Shown here one piece after another: positions 1-5,998 of a DNA stretch of 8,604 nucleotides. The DNA comes from Ruminococcaceae bacterium UBA5408 (GTDB lineage: Bacteria; Bacillota; Clostridia; Oscillospirales; Acutalibacteraceae), in assembly GCA_002407645.1 (NCBI GenBank), contig DHNU01000003.1, positions 20,805-29,408 of the forward strand, read 5' to 3'. Position numbers and translations under genes: made by a program. Under the pieces are notes generated by a model that did no database searches, was not told the origin of the DNA, and was given only the letters and a program-made list of their open reading frames with translations. Numbering within the stretch: position 1 is the first letter of the stretch; the number at the start of each line of letters is the position of its first letter.

Positions 1-648
1 TTCAAACTCACAACTGAAGGCAACACAGCTAAAGTTGAAGTTGTAAGCCTCGACGCAGACTTTGCTTCCGAAAACCACACAATTTTGAAAGCATATCTCT
101 ATGACGAAGACGGCGACGAGATGGACGATTACGATGCAGCAGAATGTGAAATCACTGCACTTGCAGTTCCTGAAGCTGTATCCGATACAACATCTAACTT
201 CTCACTTGCACAGGGTTCCTCCTATCAGTTCAAGATTACTTCTGCTACACAGCCAAGCTTTGCTGTAGGTACAGCAGGTGTATTCAATTCAGAACTTGTT
301 GCTAAGAATGGTAACGACTATTTCTACAAGATTACTGCAACAGGTAAACCTGGTCAAGAAGCTGGTATCTACCTCAACGGTAATAAACTCCTCGTTGCTT
401 CTGTAAAAGCTCCTGCTTTTAAGTGCGACACAACAATGAAAACAACAGTTAAGGGTTCTTACACAATTAAAGTAACAGCTGACAAAGCTCCAAGCTTCGC
501 AGTTGGTACAGCAGGTGTTTTCAAAGCAGAATTCGTTTCCAATAAAGGCAACGATTACTTCTACAAGATTACATCTACAGGCAAAAAGGGCGCAGAGGCT
601 GGCATCTATGTAAACGGTGTTAAAGCTTTCGTAGCTGTTGTTGGCTAA
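1..648 (+). CDS. C-terminal part of a repeat-containing, probably cell-surface or secreted protein (5' end outside window)
   Basis: The frame is open from base 1, so this is the last 215 codons of a longer gene; the TTG at 85 is an internal codon, not a convincing start. Two tandem repeats of about 79 residues fill the C-terminus (window bases ~193-405 and ~424-645). Each has a GSxYxxKIT-like strand, then PSFAVGTAGVF, then GNDYFYKIT, then EAGIYxNG. The second ends almost at the stop codon. The alternating hydrophobic/polar pattern suggests a beta-sandwich (Ig-like) module; I recall similar modules in clostridial extracellular proteins, but cannot name a family. A short acidic stretch (YDEDGDEMDDYD, bases 100-135) precedes the repeats. 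There is no LPXTG motif, C-terminal membrane helix or positive tail, so sortase anchoring is not supported. Codon use (many AAC, TTC, GGT, ACA) looks biased, as in a well-expressed gene. Function unknown. Confidence 0.85.
   Translation, partial: FKLTTEGNTAKVEVVSLDADFASENHTILKAYLYDEDGDEMDDYDAAECEITALAVPEAVSDTTSNFSLAQGSSYQFKITSATQPSFAVGTAGVFNSELVAKNGNDYFYKITATGKPGQEAGIYLNGNKLLVASVKAPAFKCDTTMKTTVKGSYTIKVTADKAPSFAVGTAGVFKAEFVSNKGNDYFYKITSTGKKGAEAGIYVNGVKAFVAVVG
193..405 (+). repeat. Tandem protein repeat, copy 1
   Basis: This is the first of two coding repeats in the partial surface-protein gene. It aligns with bases 424-645 at a period of 79 codons (237 bp), and the PSFAVGTAGVF and GNDYFYKIT segments are identical in protein. 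The DNA differs mostly at third positions (for example gctgtaggt against gcagttggt), so the duplication is old and held by selection on the protein. Confidence 0.8.
424..645 (+). repeat. Tandem protein repeat, copy 2
   Basis: Second copy of the 79-residue module, ending two residues after the final hydrophobic strand (FVAVVG) and immediately before the stop. It differs from copy 1 by being more Lys-rich around the GKKGAEAG loop, where copy 1 has GKPGQEAG. Confidence 0.8.
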
Positions 649-715
649 GAAGTCCTTAATAAAAATTAATTAAATTATTACTATCTCAACAAAATTAGTG
701 TAGTTGTATTTGCGT

Positions 716-752
716 AGCGGCGGTTTGGGCTTTGAGCCCAGGCCGCCGCTTT
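716..752 (+). terminator. Strong GC-rich hairpin after the surface-protein gene, probable terminator
   Basis: AGCGGCGG (716-723) pairs with CCGCCGCT (743-750), and GGGCT (727-731) pairs with AGCCC (735-739) around a 3-nt loop. The three bases between the arms can also pair (two U-G, one U-A), giving a continuous stem of about 16 bp. Only a short T run follows (TTTGTGCT), so termination may be imperfect. It begins 67 bp after the upstream stop codon. Confidence 0.65.
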
Positions 753-991
753 GTGCTGAAATTTTAAAGAATTATAGGAATTTTTTTATACAATTCTCTC
801 AAATCATATCCTTCGCCGATTTTTTGTTTACAATTGTAACACTGACATTTTTTCCTTACAAATTGCGGCATAAAAATACCGCCCGATACTTTACAGCAAA
901 TATATTGTGTAATAATTTTAAAGCAGGGGAAACTTAAACCGTATCATTGCGGTTGCCCCTGTTGATTAATAAATCTTTAACAACTTATTAC
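753..991. other. AT-rich non-coding stretch between surface-protein gene and acyltransferase operon
   Basis: I see no credible gene here. The one open frame (from the TTG at 704) reads straight through the hairpin at 716-750, has no ribosome binding site and gives no recognisable protein. The stretch holds several T tracts and the inverted repeat at 924-961 listed separately. Confidence 0.6.
924..961. repeat. Inverted repeat, possible degenerate terminator or RNA hairpin
   Basis: CAGGGG (924-929) pairs with CCCCTG (956-961), and AACCG (937-941) pairs with CGGTT (950-954) around an 8-nt loop. The left side has a 7-nt bulge against a single G on the right. No proper T run follows in either direction, so a terminator role is weak. 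It lies about 30 bp upstream of the promoter of the acyltransferase operon. Confidence 0.35.
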
Positions 992-1020
992 TTGAAAAAT
1001 AAGATATTTTAACGTAAAAT
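992..1020 (+). promoter_or_regulatory. Predicted sigma-A promoter of the MBOAT-DHHW operon
   Basis: TTGAAA (992-997) and TAAAAT (1015-1020) are separated by exactly 17 bp; each differs from the housekeeping consensus at one position. Transcription would start near 1027, leaving a leader of about 47 nt that contains the direct repeat GACTTAATAA (1030-1039 and 1040-1049). Confidence 0.65.
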
Positions 1021-1029
1021 AGTCTATAT

Positions 1030-1049
1030 GACTTAATAAGACTTAATAA
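1030..1049 (+). repeat. Perfect 10-bp tandem direct repeat in the operon leader
   Basis: GACTTAATAA occurs twice back to back just downstream of the predicted start site of the acyltransferase operon. Its position would suit a binding site or a slippage-prone leader, but no family is recognised. Confidence 0.5.
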
Positions 1050-1073
1050 TATAAATAATAAAGGAACGGTAAA

Positions 1074-2465
1074 ATGATATTTAGCAGTTTAATATTCATG
1101 TTTGTATTTTTGCCTGCAGTTTTAATACTCTATTACCTTGTACCGCGAAAGTATAAAAACTTGTGCTTGTTTCTTTTCAGCTTGGTTTTCTATGCATGGG
1201 GAGAACCTGTTTATGTGTTTCTTATGCTCTTTACAATAGCATTTGATTACCTTGCGGGGCACCTTATTACAAAGTATCGTGAAAACACCGTAAAAGCCCG
1301 TACAGTGCTTGTAATAAGTATATGTATTAACTTATTGCTCCTTGGGTATTTCAAGTATTCGGGGCTTTTGGTGGACACATTTAATTCGTTTACCGGTCTG
1401 GCTGTGCCTGTACCCGACGTTGTTCTTCCAATAGGAATTTCATTCTATACCTTTGAATCGTTATCCTACATGATTGATATATACAGGGGAGAAGCGCCCG
1501 CACAGCGTAACATAATCGATTTCGGAACATACATTTCATTCTTTCCGCACTTGGTTGCAGGGCCAATTGTCCGCTATGAAGATTTGGCGGCACAGCTTCA
1601 AAACCGTACCGAAACATTTGAAAAATTCACTGTCGGCGGAAAAAGGTTCATGGTCGGCTTATTTAAAAAGCTCCTCCTTGCGAATAACCTTGCAATTCTT
1701 GCCGACAAAGTTCAGTATATGGGTAATCCAAGTACTTTAACGGCATGGCTCGGCGCTCTTGCCTTTACTTTTCAGATTTATTTTGACTTTTCGGGCTATT
1801 CGGATATGGCAATCGGACTTGCTAATATGTTCGGATTTAATATCCCCGAAAACTTTAACTATCCGTACATTTCGCTCAGTGTATCCGAGTTTTGGCGCAG
1901 ATGGCACATTACACTCGGAACATGGTTCAGAGAATATGTTTACATTCCGCTCGGCGGCAACCGCTGTTCAAAAATAAAGAATGTCCGCAACCTTGCAATT
2001 GTTTGGGTACTTACCGGCGTTTGGCACGGTGCAAGTTGGAACTTTGCAATGTGGGGCGCATATTACGCTGTATTGATTATCTGCGAAAAGCTTTTCTTGC
2101 AAAAATGGCTTGATAAAATCCCTGTGTTTTTCCAGTGGCTTTACAGCTTTTTGCTTTCGGTTATCGGTTGGGTGTTCTTCTCATACCTCGATATCCACAA
2201 AGCGTTTGGCGTTGTTGCCGCGATGTTCGGCTTTGCGAACGGAACGGACAACCTCGGTATTTATTCGCTCATAACTTACGCACCTCTCTTAATTGTTGCG
2301 GCTTTTTGCAGTTCAACACTTTTTGAGAAACTTACTGAAAAACTCCGCAAAAGCGGCACAGTCGGTAAAGTTATTTGGAGCGCAGGTTTTGCCTGCCTGT
2401 TTATTGTTTCATTAACATTCCTCGTTAACAATACGTATAATCCGTTCTTATATTTCCGCTTTTAA
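1074..2465 (+). CDS. MBOAT family membrane-bound O-acyltransferase (AlgI-like)
   Basis: An integral membrane enzyme expected to move an acyl group, usually acetyl, from the cytoplasm towards a surface polysaccharide or similar acceptor. The 463-residue length is typical of AlgI-type proteins. Visible hallmarks are FFPHLVAGPI (156-165), YFDFSGYSDMAIGLA (236-250), the block from WRRWHIT (274-280) to FREYVYIPLGGNR (285-297), and GVWHGASWNF (315-324). His318 in that last block is the conserved MBOAT histidine expected to be catalytic, and His278 is the second well-conserved one. Many hydrophobic segments run through the whole chain, from residues 1-23 to 437-451. AAGGAA at 1061-1066 lies 7 nt before the ATG. 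A 49-bp gap leads to the DHHW gene in the same direction with no terminator between, so the two are probably one operon. DltB was considered, but no dltA, dltC or dltD is present and the FREYVYIPLGGNR signature favours the AlgI branch. The acceptor is unknown. Confidence 0.93.
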   Translation: MIFSSLIFMFVFLPAVLILYYLVPRKYKNLCLFLFSLVFYAWGEPVYVFLMLFTIAFDYLAGHLITKYRENTVKARTVLVISICINLLLLGYFKYSGLLVDTFNSFTGLAVPVPDVVLPIGISFYTFESLSYMIDIYRGEAPAQRNIIDFGTYISFFPHLVAGPIVRYEDLAAQLQNRTETFEKFTVGGKRFMVGLFKKLLLANNLAILADKVQYMGNPSTLTAWLGALAFTFQIYFDFSGYSDMAIGLANMFGFNIPENFNYPYISLSVSEFWRRWHITLGTWFREYVYIPLGGNRCSKIKNVRNLAIVWVLTGVWHGASWNFAMWGAYYAVLIICEKLFLQKWLDKIPVFFQWLYSFLLSVIGWVFFSYLDIHKAFGVVAAMFGFANGTDNLGIYSLITYAPLLIVAAFCSSTLFEKLTEKLRKSGTVGKVIWSAGFACLFIVSLTFLVNNTYNPFLYFRF

Positions 2466-2514
2466 TATGCCGAAATAAGCGAAGAATCTAAAATATTCTT
2501 GTTAAGGTGAAAAA

Positions 2515-3705
2515 ATGAATTTAAATAAATTAAAAGAAAATATAAAAAAGTGTGAAATTGAATATTTGGTTGTTACTGCGATTTTGTTTTTGACTGTACT
2601 TGTCGGGATATTGTTTTTGATTTTTGCCCCAAAGCAGGATTTTTCGGAAGATGAGAACCGAGTTCTTGAAAGCACACCGAAAATTACTGTGCAAGGTATT
2701 GAAGACGGTTCCTTTATGAAATCCATCGAAAATTATGTCGGCGACCACTTTATGTTCCGCAAAAATTTTGTGACGCTTAATACGCGTGTTCAGCTTTTGT
2801 GCGGAAAACGCGATTTAGGCTCGAATTACAGTCACATCCCTGCGGAGGGCGGAGTCTATTTTGGCGATAAAAATCATATTTACGAGGTGCTTTTGCCAAA
2901 CAAAACCGATGTGTTTTCGCGCAATGTTGAAGCAATTACCCGCTTTGCCGAGGAAATTAAAATTCCGTTCTACTTTATGCCCGTGCCATCCGGCACACAG
3001 GAACAGCAGGAAAACCTTCCGTTTTCTGCACCGAGCCACAATCAGCGTGAGGAGTTTGACGCGATTAAGTCAAAAGAAAAAGGAAATATCAAAGTAATTG
3101 ATTTATTTGATACATTGAACATTAAGACAGGAAACGATTATTATTATAAAACAGACCACCACTGGAACACTTATGGTGCTTACGAGGGCTATAAAGCGTT
3201 AGTAGAGCAAATGAATATAAGTCCTGCACCTAAAGAAGATTTCGAGTTTAAGCCGATTAAAGAACCGTTCTACGGTACGCTGTATTCAAAAGCGGTTTAT
3301 GATAAGCAAGAGCCCGATACCGTATATCTTCCTTATTACAAAAAGCAGGCTGTAGTAACACAGCAAACAGGTAAAAAGAAATGGGAAGGCCTGTTTTGGA
3401 AAGAATATTTCACTAAAAAAGACAAATATTCTTCGTTCCTCGGCGGTAATCACAGCGTTGATGTAGTAAAAAACGAAGATGTTAAAAACAACAAAAAATT
3501 ATTGATAATCAAAGATTCGTACGCAAACAGCATGATACCGTTCCTTGCTACAGATTTTTCTGAAATACACATTATTGATTTAAGGTATTACAACCAAAAT
3601 ATTTATGAATATGTTAAGGATAATAAAATAACGGATGCCGCCGCCGTTTACAGCATAAAACAGCTTTGTGACGTATCCGTTGCCAATAAATTAAGAATCA
3701 GGTAA
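2515..3705 (+). CDS. DHHW family protein, AlgJ/AlgX-like SGNH-type partner of the O-acyltransferase
   Basis: Probably the extracytoplasmic partner that attaches the acyl group delivered by the upstream MBOAT protein. It is a 396-residue protein with a short basic N-terminus and one membrane helix (about 17-37); the rest should lie outside the cell. The family-defining DHHW motif is at 214-217, within YKTDHHWNTYGAY. IIKDSYANSMIPF (331-343) matches the serine-bearing block of AlgX/AlgJ-type SGNH proteins. By analogy with the Asp-x-His...Ser triad of AlgX, Asp214, His216 and Ser335 are the candidate catalytic residues; this assignment is inference from motif spacing. The start is supported by AAGGTG (2504-2509) 5 nt before the ATG. 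The 49-bp gap after the MBOAT gene contains a weak AT hairpin (AAGAAT/ATTCTT, 2482-2500), not a terminator. No obvious terminator follows the stop, so some read-through into ptsH is possible. Confidence 0.88.
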   Translation: MNLNKLKENIKKCEIEYLVVTAILFLTVLVGILFLIFAPKQDFSEDENRVLESTPKITVQGIEDGSFMKSIENYVGDHFMFRKNFVTLNTRVQLLCGKRDLGSNYSHIPAEGGVYFGDKNHIYEVLLPNKTDVFSRNVEAITRFAEEIKIPFYFMPVPSGTQEQQENLPFSAPSHNQREEFDAIKSKEKGNIKVIDLFDTLNIKTGNDYYYKTDHHWNTYGAYEGYKALVEQMNISPAPKEDFEFKPIKEPFYGTLYSKAVYDKQEPDTVYLPYYKKQAVVTQQTGKKKWEGLFWKEYFTKKDKYSSFLGGNHSVDVVKNEDVKNNKKLLIIKDSYANSMIPFLATDFSEIHIIDLRYYNQNIYEYVKDNKITDAAAVYSIKQLCDVSVANKLRIR

Positions 3706-3737
3706 ATAATGAGGTAAATATAACAGAAAATATTTAA

Positions 3738-3779
3738 TTGAGATTATATTTGTTTACAAATAGATTTAGAAAATAAAAT
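3738..3779 (+). promoter_or_regulatory. Probable promoter region of ptsHI
   Basis: Two readings are possible: TTGAGA (3738-3743) with 17 bp to TAGATT (3761-3766), or TTGTTT (3750-3755) with 18 bp to TAAAAT (3774-3779). Neither is perfect and I cannot choose between them. Both put the transcription start within about 40 bp of ptsH. Confidence 0.45.
3747..3762. promoter_or_regulatory. 16-bp palindrome in the ptsH promoter region, possible operator
   Basis: TATTTGT (3747-3753) and ACAAATA (3756-3762) are perfect inverted arms around TT. The site overlaps both possible -35 elements and spacers upstream of ptsH, so a repressor bound here could block transcription. It does not match the CcpA cre consensus (no central CG). 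Confidence 0.4.
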
Positions 3780-3805
3780 AATATAGAAAAGAGAGGTCGG
3801 TTATT

Positions 3806-4063
3806 TTGAAAACGTTCCAATATGTTGTAAAAGATGAAGTAGGACTTCATGCACGTCCTGCAGGTTTGCTTGTAAAGTTTGTAAATTCCCTAAACTCGGA
3901 TGTAAAAATCGAGTTTAATTCCAAGAGCGTAAGTGCAAAAAAGCTTTTTGCAGTTATGAGTTTGGGTGTTAAGCATAACGATAAGATGACATTCGTTTTG
4001 GATGGTGCAAACGAAGAAGATGATTGTGCTAAATTAAAAGAGTTTTGTGAAAAGAACGTTTAA
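3806..4063 (+). CDS. ptsH: Phosphocarrier protein HPr
   Basis: HPr is the small cytoplasmic phosphocarrier of the sugar phosphotransferase system; it accepts phosphate from Enzyme I on His15 and passes it to sugar-specific EIIA domains. The 85-residue length is normal. GLHARPAG (13-20) contains the active His15 and Arg17. The second conserved block reads KKLFAVMSLG (45-54). It aligns without gaps to KSIMGVMSLG of Bacillus subtilis HPr, so position 46 is Lys here instead of the serine phosphorylated by HPr kinase. The gene therefore keeps PTS transfer but should lack Ser46 control. The start is TTG, with GAGAGG at 3791-3796, 9 nt upstream; the His15 register and the absence of another early start codon fix this choice. 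The gene lies 17 bp ahead of ptsI in one operon. It could be a specialised paralogue rather than the only HPr of the cell, but its pairing with ptsI argues for the main one. Confidence 0.95.
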   Translation: MKTFQYVVKDEVGLHARPAGLLVKFVNSLNSDVKIEFNSKSVSAKKLFAVMSLGVKHNDKMTFVLDGANEEDDCAKLKEFCEKNV

Positions 4064-4080
4064 GGGAGCGGAATAGAAAC

Positions 4081-5712
4081 ATGGAAAAGATTAATGGGGT
4101 GGCCGCTTCAAAAGGTATTGCAATCGGCAAGTTGAAGTTGTGCTTAAATATTGAAGATCAAATTGTAAAAAGACAAATTGATGACGTTTCCGCTGAACTT
4201 TCACGACTTGATAAAGCTAAAGATGAAGCAGTTTATGAATTAAACAAGGTTTATTTAAATGCTCTTAAAAGAGTCGGCGAAGCAAAATCGATGATATTCC
4301 AAATCCATATCATGATGCTGCAGGATGATGACTATTTCAGCACAATACAGCACATTATTAAGGAACAAAAAGTTAATGCCGAGTATGCTGTTTGGCAGAC
4401 AGGAAAACAGTTTTCAAATATGTTCGCAAATATGGATGACGAATATATGCAGGGCAGAGCGTCTGATGTTTTGGACATATCAAAGCGTTTAATTCACAGA
4501 CTTGACAGCAGCCTTGCAAACGGTTTGGACTCTATAGATACTCCGTCCATCATAGGTGTCACAGATTTAATGCCGAGTGAAACTGTTCAAATGGATAAAG
4601 AAATGGCATTGGCTTTTGTTACAAAAGAGGGTTCAAAAAGTTCTCATTCAGCTATTTTGGCGCGTACAATGGATATTCCTGCAGTAGTGGGATTGTCCGA
4701 TAAATTCAGCAAGCTTACAAACAATGCAAACATAATTGTTGACGGTACTTTGGGAGAAATTATTATTGAACCCGATGAAAAAATTCTTGCAGAATATCAG
4801 CAAAAAAAGAAGGATTATGAGAAGTATCAAGCTGAATTAAGGCTCTTAAAGGGAACTGAAGCCATTACTAAAAATGGCGTTAAACTTGAAATTAACGCTA
4901 ATATAGGCAATCCTGAAGACGTTGAAATGGTTCTTGAAAACGATGCAGACGGAATAGGACTTTTCAGAAGTGAATTTTTGTACATGAACGGAAATTCTTT
5001 GCCAAGCGAAGAAGAACAGTTTGTAGCCTACAAATCCGTATTGGAGAAAATGGGCTCAAAAAGAGTAATAATAAGGACTCTTGATTTAGGTGCTGACAAA
5101 CAAGTTCCTTATTTAAATTTGCCTCATGAAGAAAATCCGGCATTAGGTTACAGGGCTATCAGAATATGCCTTGACCGTAAAGAACTCTTTGTAACTCAGC
5201 TAAGGGCATTATACCGTGCATCCACCTTTGGAAAGCTTGCTATAATGTTCCCTATGATAATTTCAGTTGATGAAGTAAAACAAATTAAATCTATTATTGA
5301 ACAGGTTAAAAGTGACTTATCAAAAGAGGGCATAGCTTTTTCAAGTGATGTTGAAATAGGTATAATGATAGAAACTCCTGCATCGGTAATGATGAGCGCT
5401 GAACTTGCAAAGGAAGTTGATTTCTTCAGCGTGGGTACTAACGATTTAACACAATATACTTTAGCTGTTGACAGAATGAACCATTCAATATCAAATATGT
5501 TTGACTCCCGCAATCCGGCCGTACTTCGTATGTTGGAAATCGCCGCCAAAAACGCAAAAAATGCGGGCATTTGGATAGGTATCTGCGGAGAATCCGCAGC
5601 TGATACGAGTCTTACAGATTTCTATGTAAAAATCGGCGTCAGCGAACTTTCTGTTACACCGGCTTCTGTATTGGAACTCAAAAAAGCTGTTCAACAAGTT
5701 GATATTAAATAA
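4081..5712 (+). CDS. ptsI: PTS Enzyme I, phosphoenolpyruvate-protein phosphotransferase
   Basis: Enzyme I autophosphorylates from phosphoenolpyruvate and phosphorylates HPr, encoded just upstream; it acts in the cytoplasm as a dimer. The N-terminal HPr-binding and swivelling domain ends in SSHSAILAR (187-195) with active His189, the same number as in E. coli. The C-terminal PEP-binding barrel shows GIGLFRSEFLYM (291-302), RTLDLGADK (332-340), NPALGYRAIR (352-361), MIETPAS (429-435), VGTNDLTQYTLAVDR (451-465) and GICGES (500-505) with the catalytic Cys502. The loop before the active histidine reads EGSKSSH, where many family members have GGRTSH. At 543 residues it ends about 30 residues earlier than the 575-residue E. 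coli enzyme, soon after SVTPASVLELKK; no frameshift is apparent and a terminator follows at once, so the short end looks natural. AAGGGAG (4062-4068), overlapping the ptsH stop, is a good ribosome binding site but sits 12 nt from the ATG, which is long. Confidence 0.96.
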   Translation: MEKINGVAASKGIAIGKLKLCLNIEDQIVKRQIDDVSAELSRLDKAKDEAVYELNKVYLNALKRVGEAKSMIFQIHIMMLQDDDYFSTIQHIIKEQKVNAEYAVWQTGKQFSNMFANMDDEYMQGRASDVLDISKRLIHRLDSSLANGLDSIDTPSIIGVTDLMPSETVQMDKEMALAFVTKEGSKSSHSAILARTMDIPAVVGLSDKFSKLTNNANIIVDGTLGEIIIEPDEKILAEYQQKKKDYEKYQAELRLLKGTEAITKNGVKLEINANIGNPEDVEMVLENDADGIGLFRSEFLYMNGNSLPSEEEQFVAYKSVLEKMGSKRVIIRTLDLGADKQVPYLNLPHEENPALGYRAIRICLDRKELFVTQLRALYRASTFGKLAIMFPMIISVDEVKQIKSIIEQVKSDLSKEGIAFSSDVEIGIMIETPASVMMSAELAKEVDFFSVGTNDLTQYTLAVDRMNHSISNMFDSRNPAVLRMLEIAAKNAKNAGIWIGICGESAADTSLTDFYVKIGVSELSVTPASVLELKKAVQQVDIK

Positions 5713-5726
5713 AATATATTTTCATA

Positions 5727-5757
5727 AACAGCGGCAGGAAACTGCCGCTGTTTTCTA
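5727..5757 (+). terminator. Rho-independent terminator of ptsHI
   Basis: CAGCGGCAG (5729-5737) pairs perfectly with CTGCCGCTG (5742-5750) around a GAAA tetraloop, extended by two A-T pairs, and is followed by TTTTCTATTT. It starts 14 bp after the ptsI stop. Confidence 0.92.
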
Positions 5758-5771
5758 TTTAATTAGGTTAT

Positions 5772-5801
5772 TTCACAAATGTGTGGTGGATACCCTATAA
5801 T
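5772..5801 (+). promoter_or_regulatory. Promoter-like sequence between two terminators
   Basis: TTCACA (5772-5777, one mismatch to TTGACA) and a perfect TATAAT (5796-5801) are 18 bp apart. It lies just after the ptsI terminator and points towards the hairpin at 5929-5956, with no annotated gene downstream on this strand. Confidence 0.45.
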
Positions 5802-5807
5802 TTAACG

Positions 5808-5960
5808 TTTAGTATATGAATCATAAAAATGCTTATTTTTTGGCTGAATTTATTATGTAGGAGGGCGTAGTAGGACTCAAACTTGTGAAATTTAGAAATA
5901 ACAATATTTTACACACAGTAAGTAAAGCAAAGGCGGCAGAAAAAACTGCCGCCTTTTATC
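5808..5960 (+). ncRNA. Candidate small transcript between ptsI and cadA
   Basis: If the promoter at 5772-5801 is active, a transcript of about 150 nt would run from near 5808 to the T-rich end of the hairpin at 5929-5956. It contains a 14-codon frame (ATG 5816, stop 5858-5860; MNHKNAYFLAEFIM) without a ribosome binding site, then AGGAGGG (5859-5865) with no well-placed start codon after it. A regulatory RNA is as likely as a micro-ORF; no known RNA family is recognised. This is inference from signals only. Confidence 0.25.
5929..5957. terminator. Bidirectional terminator in the convergent gap (end of cadCA)
   Basis: AAAGGCGGCAG (5929-5939) and CTGCCGCCTTT (5946-5956) form a perfect 11-bp stem with a six-A loop. 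On the plus strand TTTTATCATTT follows; on the minus strand TTTGCTTTACTT follows. It lies about 40 bp beyond the cadA stop and should end the cadC-cadA transcript. It would also end any transcript arriving from the left. Confidence 0.85.
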
Positions 5961-5998
5961 ATTTAATAAAATTTTACTTATGAAAAGTCATAGTTTTA

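Noticed and set aside
85..87. TTG as the start of the surface-protein gene
   Set aside because: The frame is open to base 1, there is no ribosome binding site before 85, and the upstream residues continue the same style of sequence. The gene is cut by the window edge.
704..937. 77-codon open frame after the surface-protein gene
   Set aside because: It starts with TTG without a ribosome binding site, runs straight through the strong hairpin at 716-750, and the AT-rich remainder gives a Phe/Ile-rich product that looks like translated non-coding DNA.
1074..2465. DltB identity for the MBOAT protein
   Set aside because: No dltA, dltC or dltD neighbours are present; the following gene is a DHHW protein and the FREYVYIPLGGNR and WHGASWNF blocks fit the AlgI branch better.
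2482..2500. AAGAAT/ATTCTT hairpin between the MBOAT and DHHW genes, considered as a terminator
   Set aside because: The stem is only 6 AT-rich pairs and no T run follows; it would not end transcription, so the two genes are kept as one operon.
5196..5570. 124-codon minus-strand open frame inside ptsI
   Set aside because: It is antisense to the highly conserved Enzyme I PEP-binding barrel and its translation has no recognisable domain; it is a coding shadow.
5770..5891. 9-bp inverted repeat ATTTCACAA / TTGTGAAAT enclosing ~100 bp, considered as a MITE or IS remnant
   Set aside because: The arms do not extend beyond 9 bp, no target-site duplication is visible, and such a match is plausible by chance in AT-rich DNA.
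5885..5980. GTG-started frame of 32 codons (VKFRNNNILHTVSK...) in the convergent gap
   Set aside because: It reads through the perfect terminator hairpin, and the nearest SD-like sequence (5859-5865) is about 20 nt upstream, too far for initiation.
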